Source: Halothermothrix orenii H 168 (GTDB taxonomy: Bacteria; Bacillota; Halanaerobiia; Halanaerobiales; Halothermotrichaceae). From it: 64,000 nt of DNA. Within the stretch, counting starts at the first letter, position 1. Every line of letters begins with the position of its first letter. The notes under the pieces are model-generated. The model saw only the letters and a list, made by a program, of their open reading frames with translations. It was not told the DNA's origin and did no database searches. Location: assembly GCF_000020485.1 (NCBI RefSeq), contig NC_011899.1:869937-933936 (forward strand), read 5' to 3'. The position numbers were made by a program, and so were the translations under genes. Of the stretch, positions 8,576 through 18,214 are shown piece after piece.

Positions 8576-10372
8576 ATGGCTAAAGAATTACCCGAAAGAA
8601 ATAAAATTGATGATAAGTATAAATGGGATTTGGAGGATATATATAAAACAGATGAAGAGTGGGAAAAAGATTTTAACAGGGTAAAGGATAAATTAAAGGA
8701 TATTGCTACATTCCAGGGCAAGCTGGTTAATTCCAGTCAGAATCTTTTAGACGGGTTAAATTTAATTATGGAGGTAGAAGAAGTAGCCACCAGGCTTTAT
8801 GCTTATGCCCACATGAGACAGGACGAGGATACCAGAGACCAGTCTTATCAATCTTTATTTAACCGTGCGCAGAGTCTACATAATGAGCTGGCCAGTATTA
8901 CATCCTTCATGGTTCCAGAAATCTTAACCCTGTCCCGGGAGCAAATGAATAAATATCTTGAAGAAAAAGAGGGGTTAAAACTTTACCGGCATTTACTGGA
9001 TAATATCCTGCGTCAAAAAGATCATTACCTTTCTGCAAAAGAAGAAAGGCTAATTGCAATGGCCGGTGAAGTTACCCAGGGTCCCTATAATATTTTTAGT
9101 ATGATGAATAATGCTGATCTTACCTTTCCTATAATTAAAGATGAAAAGGGTGAAGAGGTCAGGGTAACCCATGGCAGGTTCATTGAACTTATGGAAAATA
9201 AAAACAGAAGAGTCCGTAAAGATGCTTTTAAAGCCCTTTACAGTAAATATAATGAATTTATAAATACCTTTGCCAGTACCCTGAATACGGCTGTAAAAAG
9301 CCATATATATTATGCCAGGGTCCGTAAATATAATTCAGCCCTCGAATCTGCCCTTGATGATGATAATGTTCCAGTTGATGTTTATAATAATTTAATTAAA
9401 ACAATAAAAGACAATCTTAAACCTATGTATAAATATATGAAATTAAGAAAAGAGATCCTTGGTGTTGATGAGCTTCATATGTATGATATTTATACTCCAC
9501 TGGTTTCTGATCTTGATATAAAAATTCCTTATGAGGAAGCCAAAGAAATGGTTATTAATGGCCTGAAACCACTGGGGGATGAATACCTAAATATCTTGAA
9601 GGAAGGTTTTAATTCTGGATGGATTGATGTTTATGAAAATAAGGGAAAAAGGTCAGGGGCTTATTCATCTGGATGTTACGGGGTACACCCTTATGTTCTT
9701 TTAAATTATACTGACAACCTTGATAATGTCTTTACGCTGGCCCATGAAATGGGGCATGCTATCCATACATATTATTCAAACAAAAATCAACCTTTTGTGT
9801 ATGCTAATTATAAGATTTTTGTGGCTGAAGTGGCATCTACCCTGAATGAAACATTACTTATCAAGTATCTCCTTGAGAACACACAAGATGAGAAGAAGAA
9901 AAAATATTTAATTAATCACTATCTGGAACAGTTCCGGGGTACTGTATACCGCCAGACTATGTTCGCTGAGTTTGAAAAGATAATTCATGAAAAAGTAGAA
10001 CAGGGACAGCCTTTAACTTCTGGATTATTGAAGGAAATATATAAAAAATTAAATGAGGAATATTACGGACCTGATGTTGTTTCTGATGAGGAGATTGCAC
10101 TGGAATGGGCCCGTATACCTCACTTTTACTACAATTTCTATGTTTATAAATACGCAACTGGTTTTTCGGCAGCAACAGCCCTGGCCAATAAGATTTTAGA
10201 AGAAGGGGATAAGGCAGTTCAAAGATATATCCAGTTCTTAAAAAGTGGTGATTCTGATTATCCATTAAACGTCCTGAAAAAGGCCGGGGTAGATATGTCG
10301 TCACCTGAGCCCATTGAATCAGCCATTTCAACCTTTAAAGAATTTGTTGACAGGTTTGAGAAATTAAGTTAA
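8576..10372 (+). CDS. pepF: Oligoendopeptidase F (M3B metallopeptidase)
   Basis: Cytoplasmic zinc peptidase that cuts short peptides. The M3 zinc site HEMGHAIH begins at His390, with the family sequence NETLLIKYLLE downstream. The helical N-terminal domain and a C-terminal RIPHFYYNFYVYKYATG segment match PepF. It is 598 residues from ATG 8576, which follows AAAGGAG with 8-nt spacing. An upstream ATG at 8534 lacks such a site. Monocistronic, ending 200 bp before the convergent esterase gene. No signal peptide is seen. Confidence 0.95.
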   Translation: MAKELPERNKIDDKYKWDLEDIYKTDEEWEKDFNRVKDKLKDIATFQGKLVNSSQNLLDGLNLIMEVEEVATRLYAYAHMRQDEDTRDQSYQSLFNRAQSLHNELASITSFMVPEILTLSREQMNKYLEEKEGLKLYRHLLDNILRQKDHYLSAKEERLIAMAGEVTQGPYNIFSMMNNADLTFPIIKDEKGEEVRVTHGRFIELMENKNRRVRKDAFKALYSKYNEFINTFASTLNTAVKSHIYYARVRKYNSALESALDDDNVPVDVYNNLIKTIKDNLKPMYKYMKLRKEILGVDELHMYDIYTPLVSDLDIKIPYEEAKEMVINGLKPLGDEYLNILKEGFNSGWIDVYENKGKRSGAYSSGCYGVHPYVLLNYTDNLDNVFTLAHEMGHAIHTYYSNKNQPFVYANYKIFVAEVASTLNETLLIKYLLENTQDEKKKKYLINHYLEQFRGTVYRQTMFAEFEKIIHEKVEQGQPLTSGLLKEIYKKLNEEYYGPDVVSDEEIALEWARIPHFYYNFYVYKYATGFSAATALANKILEEGDKAVQRYIQFLKSGDSDYPLNVLKKAGVDMSSPEPIESAISTFKEFVDRFEKLS

Positions 10373-10467
10373 CAAAAAAGTATCACTTCTCCAGAAGATA
10401 TAATAAAACATAGAAAAAATGTAAGAGGGTTGTTTTAATATTGACCTGTGATTTATTCTTATAGCTC

Positions 10468-10512
10468 CCCCTGACCAGTCCTGACCAGTCAGGTTAATTG
10501 TCTGGTCAGGGG
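10468..10512. terminator. Stem-loop between convergent pepF and esterase genes
   Basis: CCCCTGACCAG (10468-10478) pairs perfectly with CTGGTCAGGGG (10502-10512). Poly-U tracts on either side are weak, so it may act as a bidirectional terminator. The left arm belongs to a tandem direct repeat, CTGACCAGTC twice at 10471-10490. Confidence 0.55.
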
Positions 10513-10571
10513 TATTGTTATTATTGCTTCCTGTTGATTATCTAACAAATCACGAAATTCGATATTATTTC

Positions 10572-11372
10572 TTAAATAGTTTTTAATAAAAAATCTGTAA
10601 CAATTCTGGCACATTTATCTTTTTCTGGTCCATCATTTATTACATGAGGGGAATTTTCCAAAATGACCAGTTTTTTTTGTTTTGACTTTATATTATTTTT
10701 TATGGTATAGGCTGCTTTTAATGGTACAGTATCATCTTTTTTTGATGCAATAATCAGGGTATTACAGGATATCTGGGGGAGTTTTTTACGGGTAAGCCTC
10801 ATTAATTTATGTAATTCTGCCCCCTGGACCGGGAAGGTGTATCCCCAGTAGTGTTCACGGTATAGTTTGTCTTCAGGGGTTAGACCCTCTTCGTCCAGCT
10901 GTAATACTTCAGGATCATTCTTAATTTCTTTCTTAAAAAATTTTATGATATGACTATAGGGTAAAAGAGGGTGGTTAGCGTAAAGAGCTGCTGCAATCAG
11001 AATAAGTTTAGCAGAATGATTAAATCTGGCGGCAGTTAATAAAGCTAACAATCCTCCCATTGAGAGGCCAGCCAGGTGGACATTCTTATAGTCAGCTTTT
11101 AAATTAAGGTAACTATCGTAAATTTTACGGAGCCAGTCCCGGGCCCCACTGGTTAAAAAATCCTGCCGATTAGTGCCATGGCCTGGAAGCCGCGGTATGT
11201 AAACTGTATAACCGGTCTTTTTATTAATCTCTTTTCCCAGATACTCCATTTCAGCGGGTATACCGGTAAAACCATGAATAACAAGAACAGCATCTTCTTT
11301 TGAACCAGAATAAAATCTTTCCCGGGCTATGGGATTAACCTGTGTATCTGGATTTAAATTTAAGTCCTTCAT
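10572..11372 (-). CDS. Carboxylesterase / alpha-beta hydrolase
   Basis: Probable soluble carboxylesterase of the Est30 type. The oxyanion loop is VIHGFTGIPAE, the nucleophile elbow is GLSMGG with Ser104, the acid is in KKDDTVPLKAA, and the base is in SPHVIND near residue 245. PGHGTNRQDF is another family hallmark. At 266 residues it is a little longer than Bacillus Est30. No signal peptide is seen. It reads towards pepF and has its own putative promoter at 11435-11464. Lysophospholipase-like activity is possible; the physiological substrate cannot be told. Confidence 0.85.
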   Translation of the reverse strand: MKDLNLNPDTQVNPIARERFYSGSKEDAVLVIHGFTGIPAEMEYLGKEINKKTGYTVYIPRLPGHGTNRQDFLTSGARDWLRKIYDSYLNLKADYKNVHLAGLSMGGLLALLTAARFNHSAKLILIAAALYANHPLLPYSHIIKFFKKEIKNDPEVLQLDEEGLTPEDKLYREHYWGYTFPVQGAELHKLMRLTRKKLPQISCNTLIIASKKDDTVPLKAAYTIKNNIKSKQKKLVILENSPHVINDGPEKDKCARIVTDFLLKTI

Positions 11373-11723
11373 ATAATCTCCCCCTTTGCTTTTTTATAAA
11401 ACTGATTACTCTTTCTTTTAATATTCTTTATTTAATAAGATAATCCCTTTTATTTACAAGTCAATATTTTAGAGTAAAACTTTTTATTGGATAATTGATT
11501 AAATTAAATATTTAATTAAGATGTCAAATACCAGGAATAAATTATTCAGGTTTATTATTTAAAGGTAGTTGTTAATATCAAAAGATTGTTGTGGGTATAT
11601 ATTGTGTATATATTAAGGTTTCATAAATTAATTTATATAATTTTTAAGTTTAGGTAATATAATAGAGGAGAAAATACTTTTTATAGAGAAGTTTTAATTA
11701 GTAATAAAAAGGAGGGGTTTGGC
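11373..11723. other. 351-bp gene-free spacer between divergent genes
   Basis: Very AT-rich divergent intergenic region. It holds the predicted minus-strand promoter at 11435-11464 (TTGACT, 18-bp spacer, TCTTAT read on the minus strand) for the esterase. The plus-strand half before 11724 contains several TATAAT-like boxes, but no convincing -35/-10 pair could be chosen. No small gene or structured RNA was seen. Confidence 0.5.
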
Positions 11724-13118
11724 GTGAGGTCAGAAGTTAACAGTAAAATAGATAGTTTAAAGGAAGATATTATAAAATCAACCCAGGAATTAGTTAAAAT
11801 CAGAAGTGTTGAGGAAAAGGGACAGGAAGGTAAACCTTTTGGTGAAGGGGTCAGTGATGCCCTGGAAAAAGCCCTGGAGATTGGCAGAAATTTAGGGTTG
11901 AAGACAGGAAACGTAGACGGGTATGCTGGTTTTATAGAAATAGGTTGTGGTAAAGAAATGGTTGGAATCCTTTGCCACCTTGATGTAGTTCCTGAAGGTA
12001 GTGGCTGGACTTACCCTCCCTATGGTGCTGAGATACATAATAATAAAATTTATGGCCGGGGTACTCTAGATAATAAAGGACCGGCTGTTGCCGCCCTATA
12101 TGCCATGAAAGCGGTTAATGATCTCGGTTTTGATTTAAATAAGAGGGTCAGATTGATACTGGGGACAGATGAAGAGAGTGGCTGGGAAGGTTTAAAATAC
12201 TATCTGGAAAAAGAAGAAATACCTGATTCAGCCTTCAGCCCCGATGCTGAGTATCCTGTTATTCTTGGAGAAAAGGGTATACTGAACATAAAAATTAAAT
12301 CCTTATTTAATAATGAAAATAATAGTGGTTTAGTATCTATTAAAGGGGGAAATGCCCCCAATATGGTTCCTGATTATTGTGAAGCAGTATTTGATATTGT
12401 TGTTAACCATGATGAAATTGTTAGTAAACTCAATGAATTTAAAGAGAGGACCGGGTTTAAATTAGAGGTTGAAAAGTCCGGGGAGAGTCTTATAATAAAA
12501 TCTTACGGAAAATCAGCCCATGGTAGCCTGCCAGAAGACGGTCATAATGCTATCTCACAGCTTATGGTGTTTCTTTCAGATATGATATCAACTGATGATG
12601 CTCTGGGCAAATTTATTAAGTTTTATAAGGAGAGAATTGGAATGGAGTATTACGGGGAATCGATCGGTTGCCATTTACGTGATGATGTCTCAGGACCACT
12701 AACCTTTAATGTGGGTATGGTTAATATTAATCAAAATTCTGGAGAAATTATAGTAAACATCCGTTATCCCGTGACTCTCTCCAGAGATAAAGTTTTAAAT
12801 GGTATTAAACAAATAATTGATCAGACTGAGTTTAGACTGGAAGAGATGGAACATATGGAACCGCTATATGTACCCAAGAATGATCCCCTGGTACAGAAAT
12901 TGATGAAGGTGTATCGAGAATTTACCGGGGATGACAGGGACCCAATAACAATAGGTGGGGGAACTTATGCCAGGGCTGTTGAGAAAGCTGTAGCTTTTGG
13001 CCCCATATTCCCGGGACAGCCTGAATTGGCTCATCAAAAGGATGAATATATAGATATTGACGACCTCATAAAGAATGCCAAAATCTATGCCAATGCAATC
13101 ATTGAACTGGCCACATAA
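11724..13118 (+). CDS. pepV: M20 family dipeptidase, PepV-like
   Basis: Zinc dipeptidase, probably cytoplasmic. Metal-ligand motifs of the M20 family are visible: GILCHLDVVPEG (first His), GRGTLDNKGP (bridging Asp) and LGTDEESGWEGL (catalytic Glu pair). A second conserved block is ITIGGGTYARAVEKAVAFGP, and a late His lies in ELAHQKDEYI. The 464 residues agree with PepV. The start is GTG 11724 after AAGGAGGGG. It is followed directly by a strong terminator, so it is a single-gene unit. A related Xaa-His dipeptidase cannot be excluded. Confidence 0.9.
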   Translation: MRSEVNSKIDSLKEDIIKSTQELVKIRSVEEKGQEGKPFGEGVSDALEKALEIGRNLGLKTGNVDGYAGFIEIGCGKEMVGILCHLDVVPEGSGWTYPPYGAEIHNNKIYGRGTLDNKGPAVAALYAMKAVNDLGFDLNKRVRLILGTDEESGWEGLKYYLEKEEIPDSAFSPDAEYPVILGEKGILNIKIKSLFNNENNSGLVSIKGGNAPNMVPDYCEAVFDIVVNHDEIVSKLNEFKERTGFKLEVEKSGESLIIKSYGKSAHGSLPEDGHNAISQLMVFLSDMISTDDALGKFIKFYKERIGMEYYGESIGCHLRDDVSGPLTFNVGMVNINQNSGEIIVNIRYPVTLSRDKVLNGIKQIIDQTEFRLEEMEHMEPLYVPKNDPLVQKLMKVYREFTGDDRDPITIGGGTYARAVEKAVAFGPIFPGQPELAHQKDEYIDIDDLIKNAKIYANAIIELAT

Positions 13119-13126
13119 TCAAAAAA

Positions 13127-13150
13127 AAGGGGCCACCCGTGGTGGCCCTT
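13127..13150 (+). terminator. Intrinsic terminator after pepV
   Basis: GGGCCACC (13130-13137) and GGTGGCCC (13141-13148) with a 3-nt loop, A-run before and TTATT after. Confidence 0.85.
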
Positions 13151-13320
13151 ATTCCATCTTATCAATAGTAAGTATTTACTTAATTGTTGTTAATATAGGG
13201 AAATTACTATATAATATATACAATAAGTCATATGTTGTTTTTCAAGCATAAAAGAGGGTAGAAATCGGTAACAGTGATAAATATAATAATATTTTTTAAA
13301 AAATAGTCAGGGGGTATAAC

Positions 13321-14148
13321 ATGTCCAGGAAACTAATATTGAGTTCATTAATTGTAGTTTTTATAGCTTTAATGCTTACAGGGTGTTTTTATGAATATGC
13401 CGGGACAGTAAGGCACTATACAGTTGATTATGTTCCGGGTGTAACTATTAATCTTGAAAATAAAACAGGTGATATAATAATAAATAACTGGTCCCAGGAT
13501 TATATCCTGGTTGAGGCTAAGATAAAAGCCGGGGCCGAATCAGAGTCAAAGGCCGAGATGGCGGTTGATGCTACTGTAGTAGATATAAAAAAAGAATTTA
13601 ATAATATTTATATAAAACCCGTCTTACCCGATTTTACATATGACAACCGGGTAGTAGTTGATTTTGAAATTAATATTCCTGATAATTTCAATGCCGAACT
13701 TTATACTGCTACCGGTGATATTACAGTTGAGGAATGTAAAGGTGATTTAATTCTGGATACAAGCACCGGAGATATAACAGTCGATGAAGCCCTTGACACC
13801 TTAATGGTGGAGGTCGGTACCGGTGATGTTAACATTGGTTATGCCAGTGGTGAAACAAATGTTGATGTCAGTACCGGTGATATAGATGCCAATTTAAACC
13901 TTGAGGCCGGTACCAATAACAGGGTAACTACTTCTACTGGAGATATTTCATTAATATTAAGGGATCCTTCTACCTACCTGGTCGCCAGTGTTGGTACAGG
14001 TGATTTAAACTTTGATTTAAACGGGGTAGAAATGCAGATAAAAGAAATCAGTGATAATACCTTAGAAGCTATTATTGGCGGTACTGATGCCTCTAATCTT
14101 TATATCCATACAAGTACCGGTAATGTTACCCTGAAATGCAGTCAATAA
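13321..14148 (+). CDS. Lipoprotein with DUF4097 beta-helix repeats
   Basis: A predicted lipoprotein: N-terminal signal ending LMLTGC, whose cysteine would be lipidated. The rest is a repeated beta-strand pattern with S/GTGD or STGN turns spaced about 20 residues apart (STGDITVDE, GTGDVNIGY, STGDIDANL, STGDISLIL, GTGDLNFDL, STGNVTLKC). This is typical of the DUF4097/DUF4098 family, whose members often sit with envelope-stress genes. Its role is unknown. In a diderm the lipid anchor could be in either membrane; residue +2 is Phe rather than Asp. It is preceded by AGGGGG before ATG and stands alone. Confidence 0.8.
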   Translation: MSRKLILSSLIVVFIALMLTGCFYEYAGTVRHYTVDYVPGVTINLENKTGDIIINNWSQDYILVEAKIKAGAESESKAEMAVDATVVDIKKEFNNIYIKPVLPDFTYDNRVVVDFEINIPDNFNAELYTATGDITVEECKGDLILDTSTGDITVDEALDTLMVEVGTGDVNIGYASGETNVDVSTGDIDANLNLEAGTNNRVTTSTGDISLILRDPSTYLVASVGTGDLNFDLNGVEMQIKEISDNTLEAIIGGTDASNLYIHTSTGNVTLKCSQ

Positions 14149-14223
14149 AGGAAAAGAATTATTAAAATAATAATCTACCGGGTGATTAAAAACTTTAAAG
14201 TAGTAAACTTTATAACATGAAGA

Positions 14224-14254
14224 AAAGCCAAACCCATAGTGGGTTTGGCTTTTA
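14224..14254. terminator. Bidirectional terminator between lipoprotein gene and argS
   Basis: AAAGCCAAACCCA (14224-14236) pairs perfectly with TGGGTTTGGCTTT (14240-14252), loop TAG. T-run on the right and A-run on the left suit termination from both convergent genes. Confidence 0.9.
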
Positions 14255-14289
14255 TACTTATAGCCAGAATAACTTATCCTATAATTGGT

Positions 14290-15990
14290 TTACATTTTTT
14301 CAGGTGTTTTGATACCCAGTAGAGAAAGACCGGTTTTAAGAACAGTATTTACGGCATATACCAGGAACAACCTTGCTTCCCTGACTTTTTGGTCATCTAC
14401 AAGAATCTGGTTATCATGGTAGTACTTATTAAAGGCCTTGGCCAGTTCTGTAATATGCCTTGTAATAATAGAGGGTTCATACCTCTCAGAAGCCTTTATG
14501 ATAGTGTCCGGGAATTGTGATATAAGTTTTATAACATTAAAGGCGTCTTCATCTGTTAATAGTGAATAGTCATCGAGTTTTTTAAATTTATAATTGCTCT
14601 TATTCAGGACACTTTTTGTCCTCACATAAGTGTATTGAACATAGGGTCCTGTTTCTCCCTCAAAAGATAGGGTTCGATCCCAGGAGAAGACATAGTCTTT
14701 TATTCTACTATTATAAAGTTCCTGGAAAATTACAGCACCTATCCCTACTATTTTTGCAACCTCTTCTTTGTTTTCAAGATCGGGGTTTTTGTCCTCAATT
14801 GTTTCTTTGGTTTTCTCAATTGCTTTATTTAATACATCCTCCAGGAAGACGACTCGACCTTTTCTGGTAGACATGGTACCGTCTTCCAGACTTACCATAC
14901 CAAAGGGAACATGGATACAATCCCTGGCCCATTCATGGCCCATTAATTCAATAATCTTAAACCACTGGTCAAAATGAAGTTTTTGCTGAGAACCGACAAC
15001 ATAAATGTTTTTATAAAAATTATATGTTTTTTTCCTGTAAATAGCGGCGGCAATATCTCTGGTTATATAGAGGGTTGAGCCATCACTTTTTTCAATCATG
15101 GCCGGTGGCATATTATATTCTTCAAGGTCAACAATTTTAGCCCCCTGTGATTCCTGAAGGAGACCTTTTTCTTCCATCTCCTCAATTACATCAGGCATCA
15201 TGTCAGAATAAAAACTTTCCCCGGCATAAGAATCAAAATCTATACCGAGCATATCATAAACCCGTTTAAATTCTTTAAGGCTCATGTTCCTGATCCATTT
15301 CCATAAATCCATTGCTTCTTCATCTTTATTTTCAAGCCTGTTAAACCAACTTCTGGCTTTTTCTTCAAGTTCAGGATTTTTTTCTGCTTCTTCATGAAAT
15401 TTAATATACAGTTTTAAGAATTCGGGAATGGGGTTTGATTTAATTTTATCTTTATCACCCCATTTATTAAGGGCAACAATTAATTTACCAAACTGGGTTC
15501 CATAATCACCGAGATGGTTAATGGCAATTGCATTATATCCCAGAAAGTTATAAATATTTCTCAGGGCGTGACCGATAACGGTTGTCCTGATATGACCTAT
15601 ATGGAAAGGCTTTGCAATATTAGGAGAGGAAAACTCTACAATAACATTTTTTCCTTTTCCAATATTTCTGGCTCCATAGTATTTACCCTTTTGTAATATT
15701 TCTTCGAGGACAGTTTCAGCAAAAATCTCTTTATTGATAAAGAAATTTACATAAGGGCCGGTGTTTACAACTTTGCTAAAATAACTATTACCTTCAATTT
15801 TACTGGCAATCTCCTCAGCTATAATATTTGGTGCTTTTTTAAATATCCCGGCAAATTTAAAACAGGGGAGAGCATAATCCCCCATTTCCGGTTGAGGAGG
15901 AATTTCAATAAGATGTTCAATCTCTTCAACATTTAAATCATTAATTTCTTGACTGATAAGGTCTACAAGTTTTTCTTTAAAGTCAATCAT
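14290..15990 (-). CDS. argS: Arginyl-tRNA synthetase
   Basis: Class I synthetase charging tRNA-Arg. The N-terminal Add-1 domain leads to the HIGH signature in NIAKPFHIGHIRTT. The KMSKS loop is replaced by STRKGRVV, as in many ArgRS. The C-terminal anticodon domain carries ETGPYVQYTYVR and ends near LLGIKTPEKM. Its 566 residues have the normal length. A ribosome-binding site AAAAAGGAGG lies upstream on the minus strand. A 250-nt leader with a T-box riboswitch controls it, so expression should rise when uncharged tRNA-Arg accumulates. Confidence 0.97.
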   Translation of the reverse strand: MIDFKEKLVDLISQEINDLNVEEIEHLIEIPPQPEMGDYALPCFKFAGIFKKAPNIIAEEIASKIEGNSYFSKVVNTGPYVNFFINKEIFAETVLEEILQKGKYYGARNIGKGKNVIVEFSSPNIAKPFHIGHIRTTVIGHALRNIYNFLGYNAIAINHLGDYGTQFGKLIVALNKWGDKDKIKSNPIPEFLKLYIKFHEEAEKNPELEEKARSWFNRLENKDEEAMDLWKWIRNMSLKEFKRVYDMLGIDFDSYAGESFYSDMMPDVIEEMEEKGLLQESQGAKIVDLEEYNMPPAMIEKSDGSTLYITRDIAAAIYRKKTYNFYKNIYVVGSQQKLHFDQWFKIIELMGHEWARDCIHVPFGMVSLEDGTMSTRKGRVVFLEDVLNKAIEKTKETIEDKNPDLENKEEVAKIVGIGAVIFQELYNSRIKDYVFSWDRTLSFEGETGPYVQYTYVRTKSVLNKSNYKFKKLDDYSLLTDEDAFNVIKLISQFPDTIIKASERYEPSIITRHITELAKAFNKYYHDNQILVDDQKVREARLFLVYAVNTVLKTGLSLLGIKTPEKM

Positions 15991-16074
15991 TCCAGTTACC
16001 TCCTTTTTAAATTAAAGTCGAAATTTACTCCATAGTGAATTAGACTGTTTTAAATAAAGTATTTTACAGAAATA

Positions 16075-16337
16075 AAAAAACCCTCATCTCCTGATAGAGA
16101 CGAGAGTTGTTCCCGTGGTGCCACTCTGCTTGGTATAACTATAAAAATTATACCCGCTTAATCTGTTAACGGTAAGTACCGGTCAACCCTACTTCAGTGG
16201 TTCAGATTGACTTCTCCGGGGTGCGCTTCAGATATATTATGGTTATCAGGCTTCCACCATCCCTGACTCGCTGGTAACCAGTTAATATACCTTACTCTCC
16301 CCTTCATCAAATTTGGACAATATATTTAATTAATTTA
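16075..16337 (-). ncRNA. T-box riboswitch of argS (tRNA-Arg sensing)
   Basis: Read on the minus strand, the leader has the T-box core AGAGTGGCACCACGGG (near 16110-16130), followed by a terminator helix CTCTCGTCTC / GAGATGAGGG and a run of seven T. Stem I occupies about 16150-16315, with the GATGAAGGGGAGAGTA block at its 5' side. In the specifier loop TGAAGCGCACC the codon CGC (16225-16223) is followed by the expected A, giving an arginine specifier. The antiterminator bulge reads TGGC, which would pair with a tRNA ending GCCA, meaning discriminator G73. Helix assignment was by eye. Confidence 0.92.
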
Positions 16338-16343
16338 TAAATA

Positions 16344-16372
16344 AATATACCATATAGGTTTTTTAAAATCAA
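16344..16372 (-). promoter_or_regulatory. Promoter of the argS T-box transcript
   Basis: On the minus strand, TTGATT (16372-16367), 17-bp spacer, TATATT (16349-16344). Start near 16337, immediately before stem I of the T-box. Confidence 0.65.
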
Positions 16373-16419
16373 GGTAACATTACTAAAAAATATACATGAT
16401 TTTATATATTGGTCTATAT

Positions 16420-18024
16420 TCAAGATAATTTAGTTCCTGATGGGGGATAGCTGGCTGTTGGAATATCAATTAAGAGACCATTTGTCTGTTTATTTTCCTT
16501 TAAAAGAGCCTGAAGTTCATTAATATTATTGGCACGTTTTCCTTCAAATCCACAGGCTTTAGCTATTTTAACAAAATCAGGGTTTGTAAGTTCGACTTCT
16601 TCAGGTACTAACCCGGCGGCCTCCATTCTGTTTTTTTCCATTGCCAGAGAGTTATTATTTAAAACAATTATTTTTATGGGTAAATTATATCTAACTGCTG
16701 TCGAGATTTCAGCCAGAACCATAGATAGACCTCCATCACCTATAATTGAGGTTACCTGATTATTTGGTTTATTAATTCTGGCTGCCAGGGCAGAAGGGAG
16801 GCTGAACCCCATAGTTCGCCATGTCCCCGAAATCAGTGTATGGGCACATTTGTTACCAAAATACCGACCAAACCATATAACATTATCTCCAGAATCAAGG
16901 CAAATTATTTCATCAGGTTGAGTATTTTCACTAATTATTCTTATTATAGTCTGGGGCGGAAGAGGCCAGTTTTCCTGGTGTGATTCTTTGGTGATTCTAT
17001 CCATCCAGTTATTTCTTAAATCCTTTATATGGTCTAACCAACCTGTTTCATTTTTTGAATTTATTTTCGATAAAAGTGTCTGTAAGGTGTTTTTGATATC
17101 TCCTATAAGACCAATATCAACTGGATGTGTAGCCCCGATATTTTCTTTTATCAGGTCAAGTTGAATTAGCCGGGGTTTTCTGGGGGTATAATCTTTAGGC
17201 CACCAGGTAGCTCCCACAGTTAATATTAAATCTGCTTCATTGAGGGCCCGGGCTGCTTCATTGCTTCCCGCATGTCCGAGACAGCCGAGTCTAAGGGGAT
17301 GACCAAATTCGATCAACCCACTTACAGGAAGGGTGTTAATCAACGGTGCATTAATTTTCTGGGCCAGCTCTATTAATTCTTGACGGCAGTTTTTAGCACC
17401 TCTACCATAAAGAATAGAAATTTTTTCAGTGTTATTTATACTGGTAGCAGCTCTATCAAGCTGGTTTTCGTCAACTGTTTGTTTATGATTTAAATGTTCA
17501 GGATAAGGCCTGGGGATAGCATTTGTTTCCTGATCCCACAGATCCATAGGAATAACAATGTGACTTACTCCTCCTTTTAAAATTGACATTGTCATGGCTT
17601 TGTAGAAAATATCGATAACTGTGGCCGGATTTATTAAGATACTGGAATAAACGGTCAGGGGCTCAGTGAGTTTTAACTGATCCACATATTGCTTATAGTC
17701 GGTTCCAATATTATAAGTGGGAACCTGTCCAGTTATTAAAAGGAGTGGGACTCGATCACTGTACGCATCAGCAATACCATTAATAATATTGGTAGTGCCA
17801 GGACCACTGTGGGCAATACAGACACCCAGATTTCCGGTTAATTTTGCTTCAGCTGAGGCCATAAAACCTGCGGTAGATTCATGTTTAGTTGTGAAGAGCT
17901 TGACCGGTGACCCCTTTAGCTTTGAAAAAAATTTCAAGATGGTATCACCGGCGTACCCATATATATGCTTTACACCAAAGTTATGGAGTTGTTCAATAAT
18001 AACTTCTGATACTTTCTGACCCAT
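16420..18024 (-). CDS. Thiamine diphosphate-dependent enzyme, acetolactate synthase/pyruvate oxidase-like
   Basis: A three-domain TPP enzyme. The N-terminal PYR domain carries the activating Glu in TTKHESTAGFMASAEA, followed by SGPGTTNIINGIADAY. The central domain is DHS-like (LTVGATWWP). The C-terminal PP domain has IIGDGGLSMVLAEI and LNNNSLAM as the metal/TPP motif. At 534 residues it is in the acetolactate synthase, pyruvate oxidase and sulfopyruvate group. No acetolactate synthase small subunit gene is adjacent, which argues against a simple IlvB role. The substrate cannot be assigned. It lies 80 bp downstream (plus-strand sense) of the argS promoter and faces the same way. Confidence 0.8.
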   Translation of the reverse strand: MGQKVSEVIIEQLHNFGVKHIYGYAGDTILKFFSKLKGSPVKLFTTKHESTAGFMASAEAKLTGNLGVCIAHSGPGTTNIINGIADAYSDRVPLLLITGQVPTYNIGTDYKQYVDQLKLTEPLTVYSSILINPATVIDIFYKAMTMSILKGGVSHIVIPMDLWDQETNAIPRPYPEHLNHKQTVDENQLDRAATSINNTEKISILYGRGAKNCRQELIELAQKINAPLINTLPVSGLIEFGHPLRLGCLGHAGSNEAARALNEADLILTVGATWWPKDYTPRKPRLIQLDLIKENIGATHPVDIGLIGDIKNTLQTLLSKINSKNETGWLDHIKDLRNNWMDRITKESHQENWPLPPQTIIRIISENTQPDEIICLDSGDNVIWFGRYFGNKCAHTLISGTWRTMGFSLPSALAARINKPNNQVTSIIGDGGLSMVLAEISTAVRYNLPIKIIVLNNNSLAMEKNRMEAAGLVPEEVELTNPDFVKIAKACGFEGKRANNINELQALLKENKQTNGLLIDIPTASYPPSGTKLS

Positions 18025-18214
18025 ATACTATTCCCTCCATTAGTATAATTATTTACTGTTTTTATTATAATCCAAAGAACTTAAATTAATACCGGGTAGT
18101 TTTAAGGAATCTTTTATTAAAATAATTAAAAGGAATTAAAACAATTAAACTATTTTTTCTATAAAATACCAGGTAAAAGAATATATAAGACTAATAATAT
18201 AATAAAATAAATAT

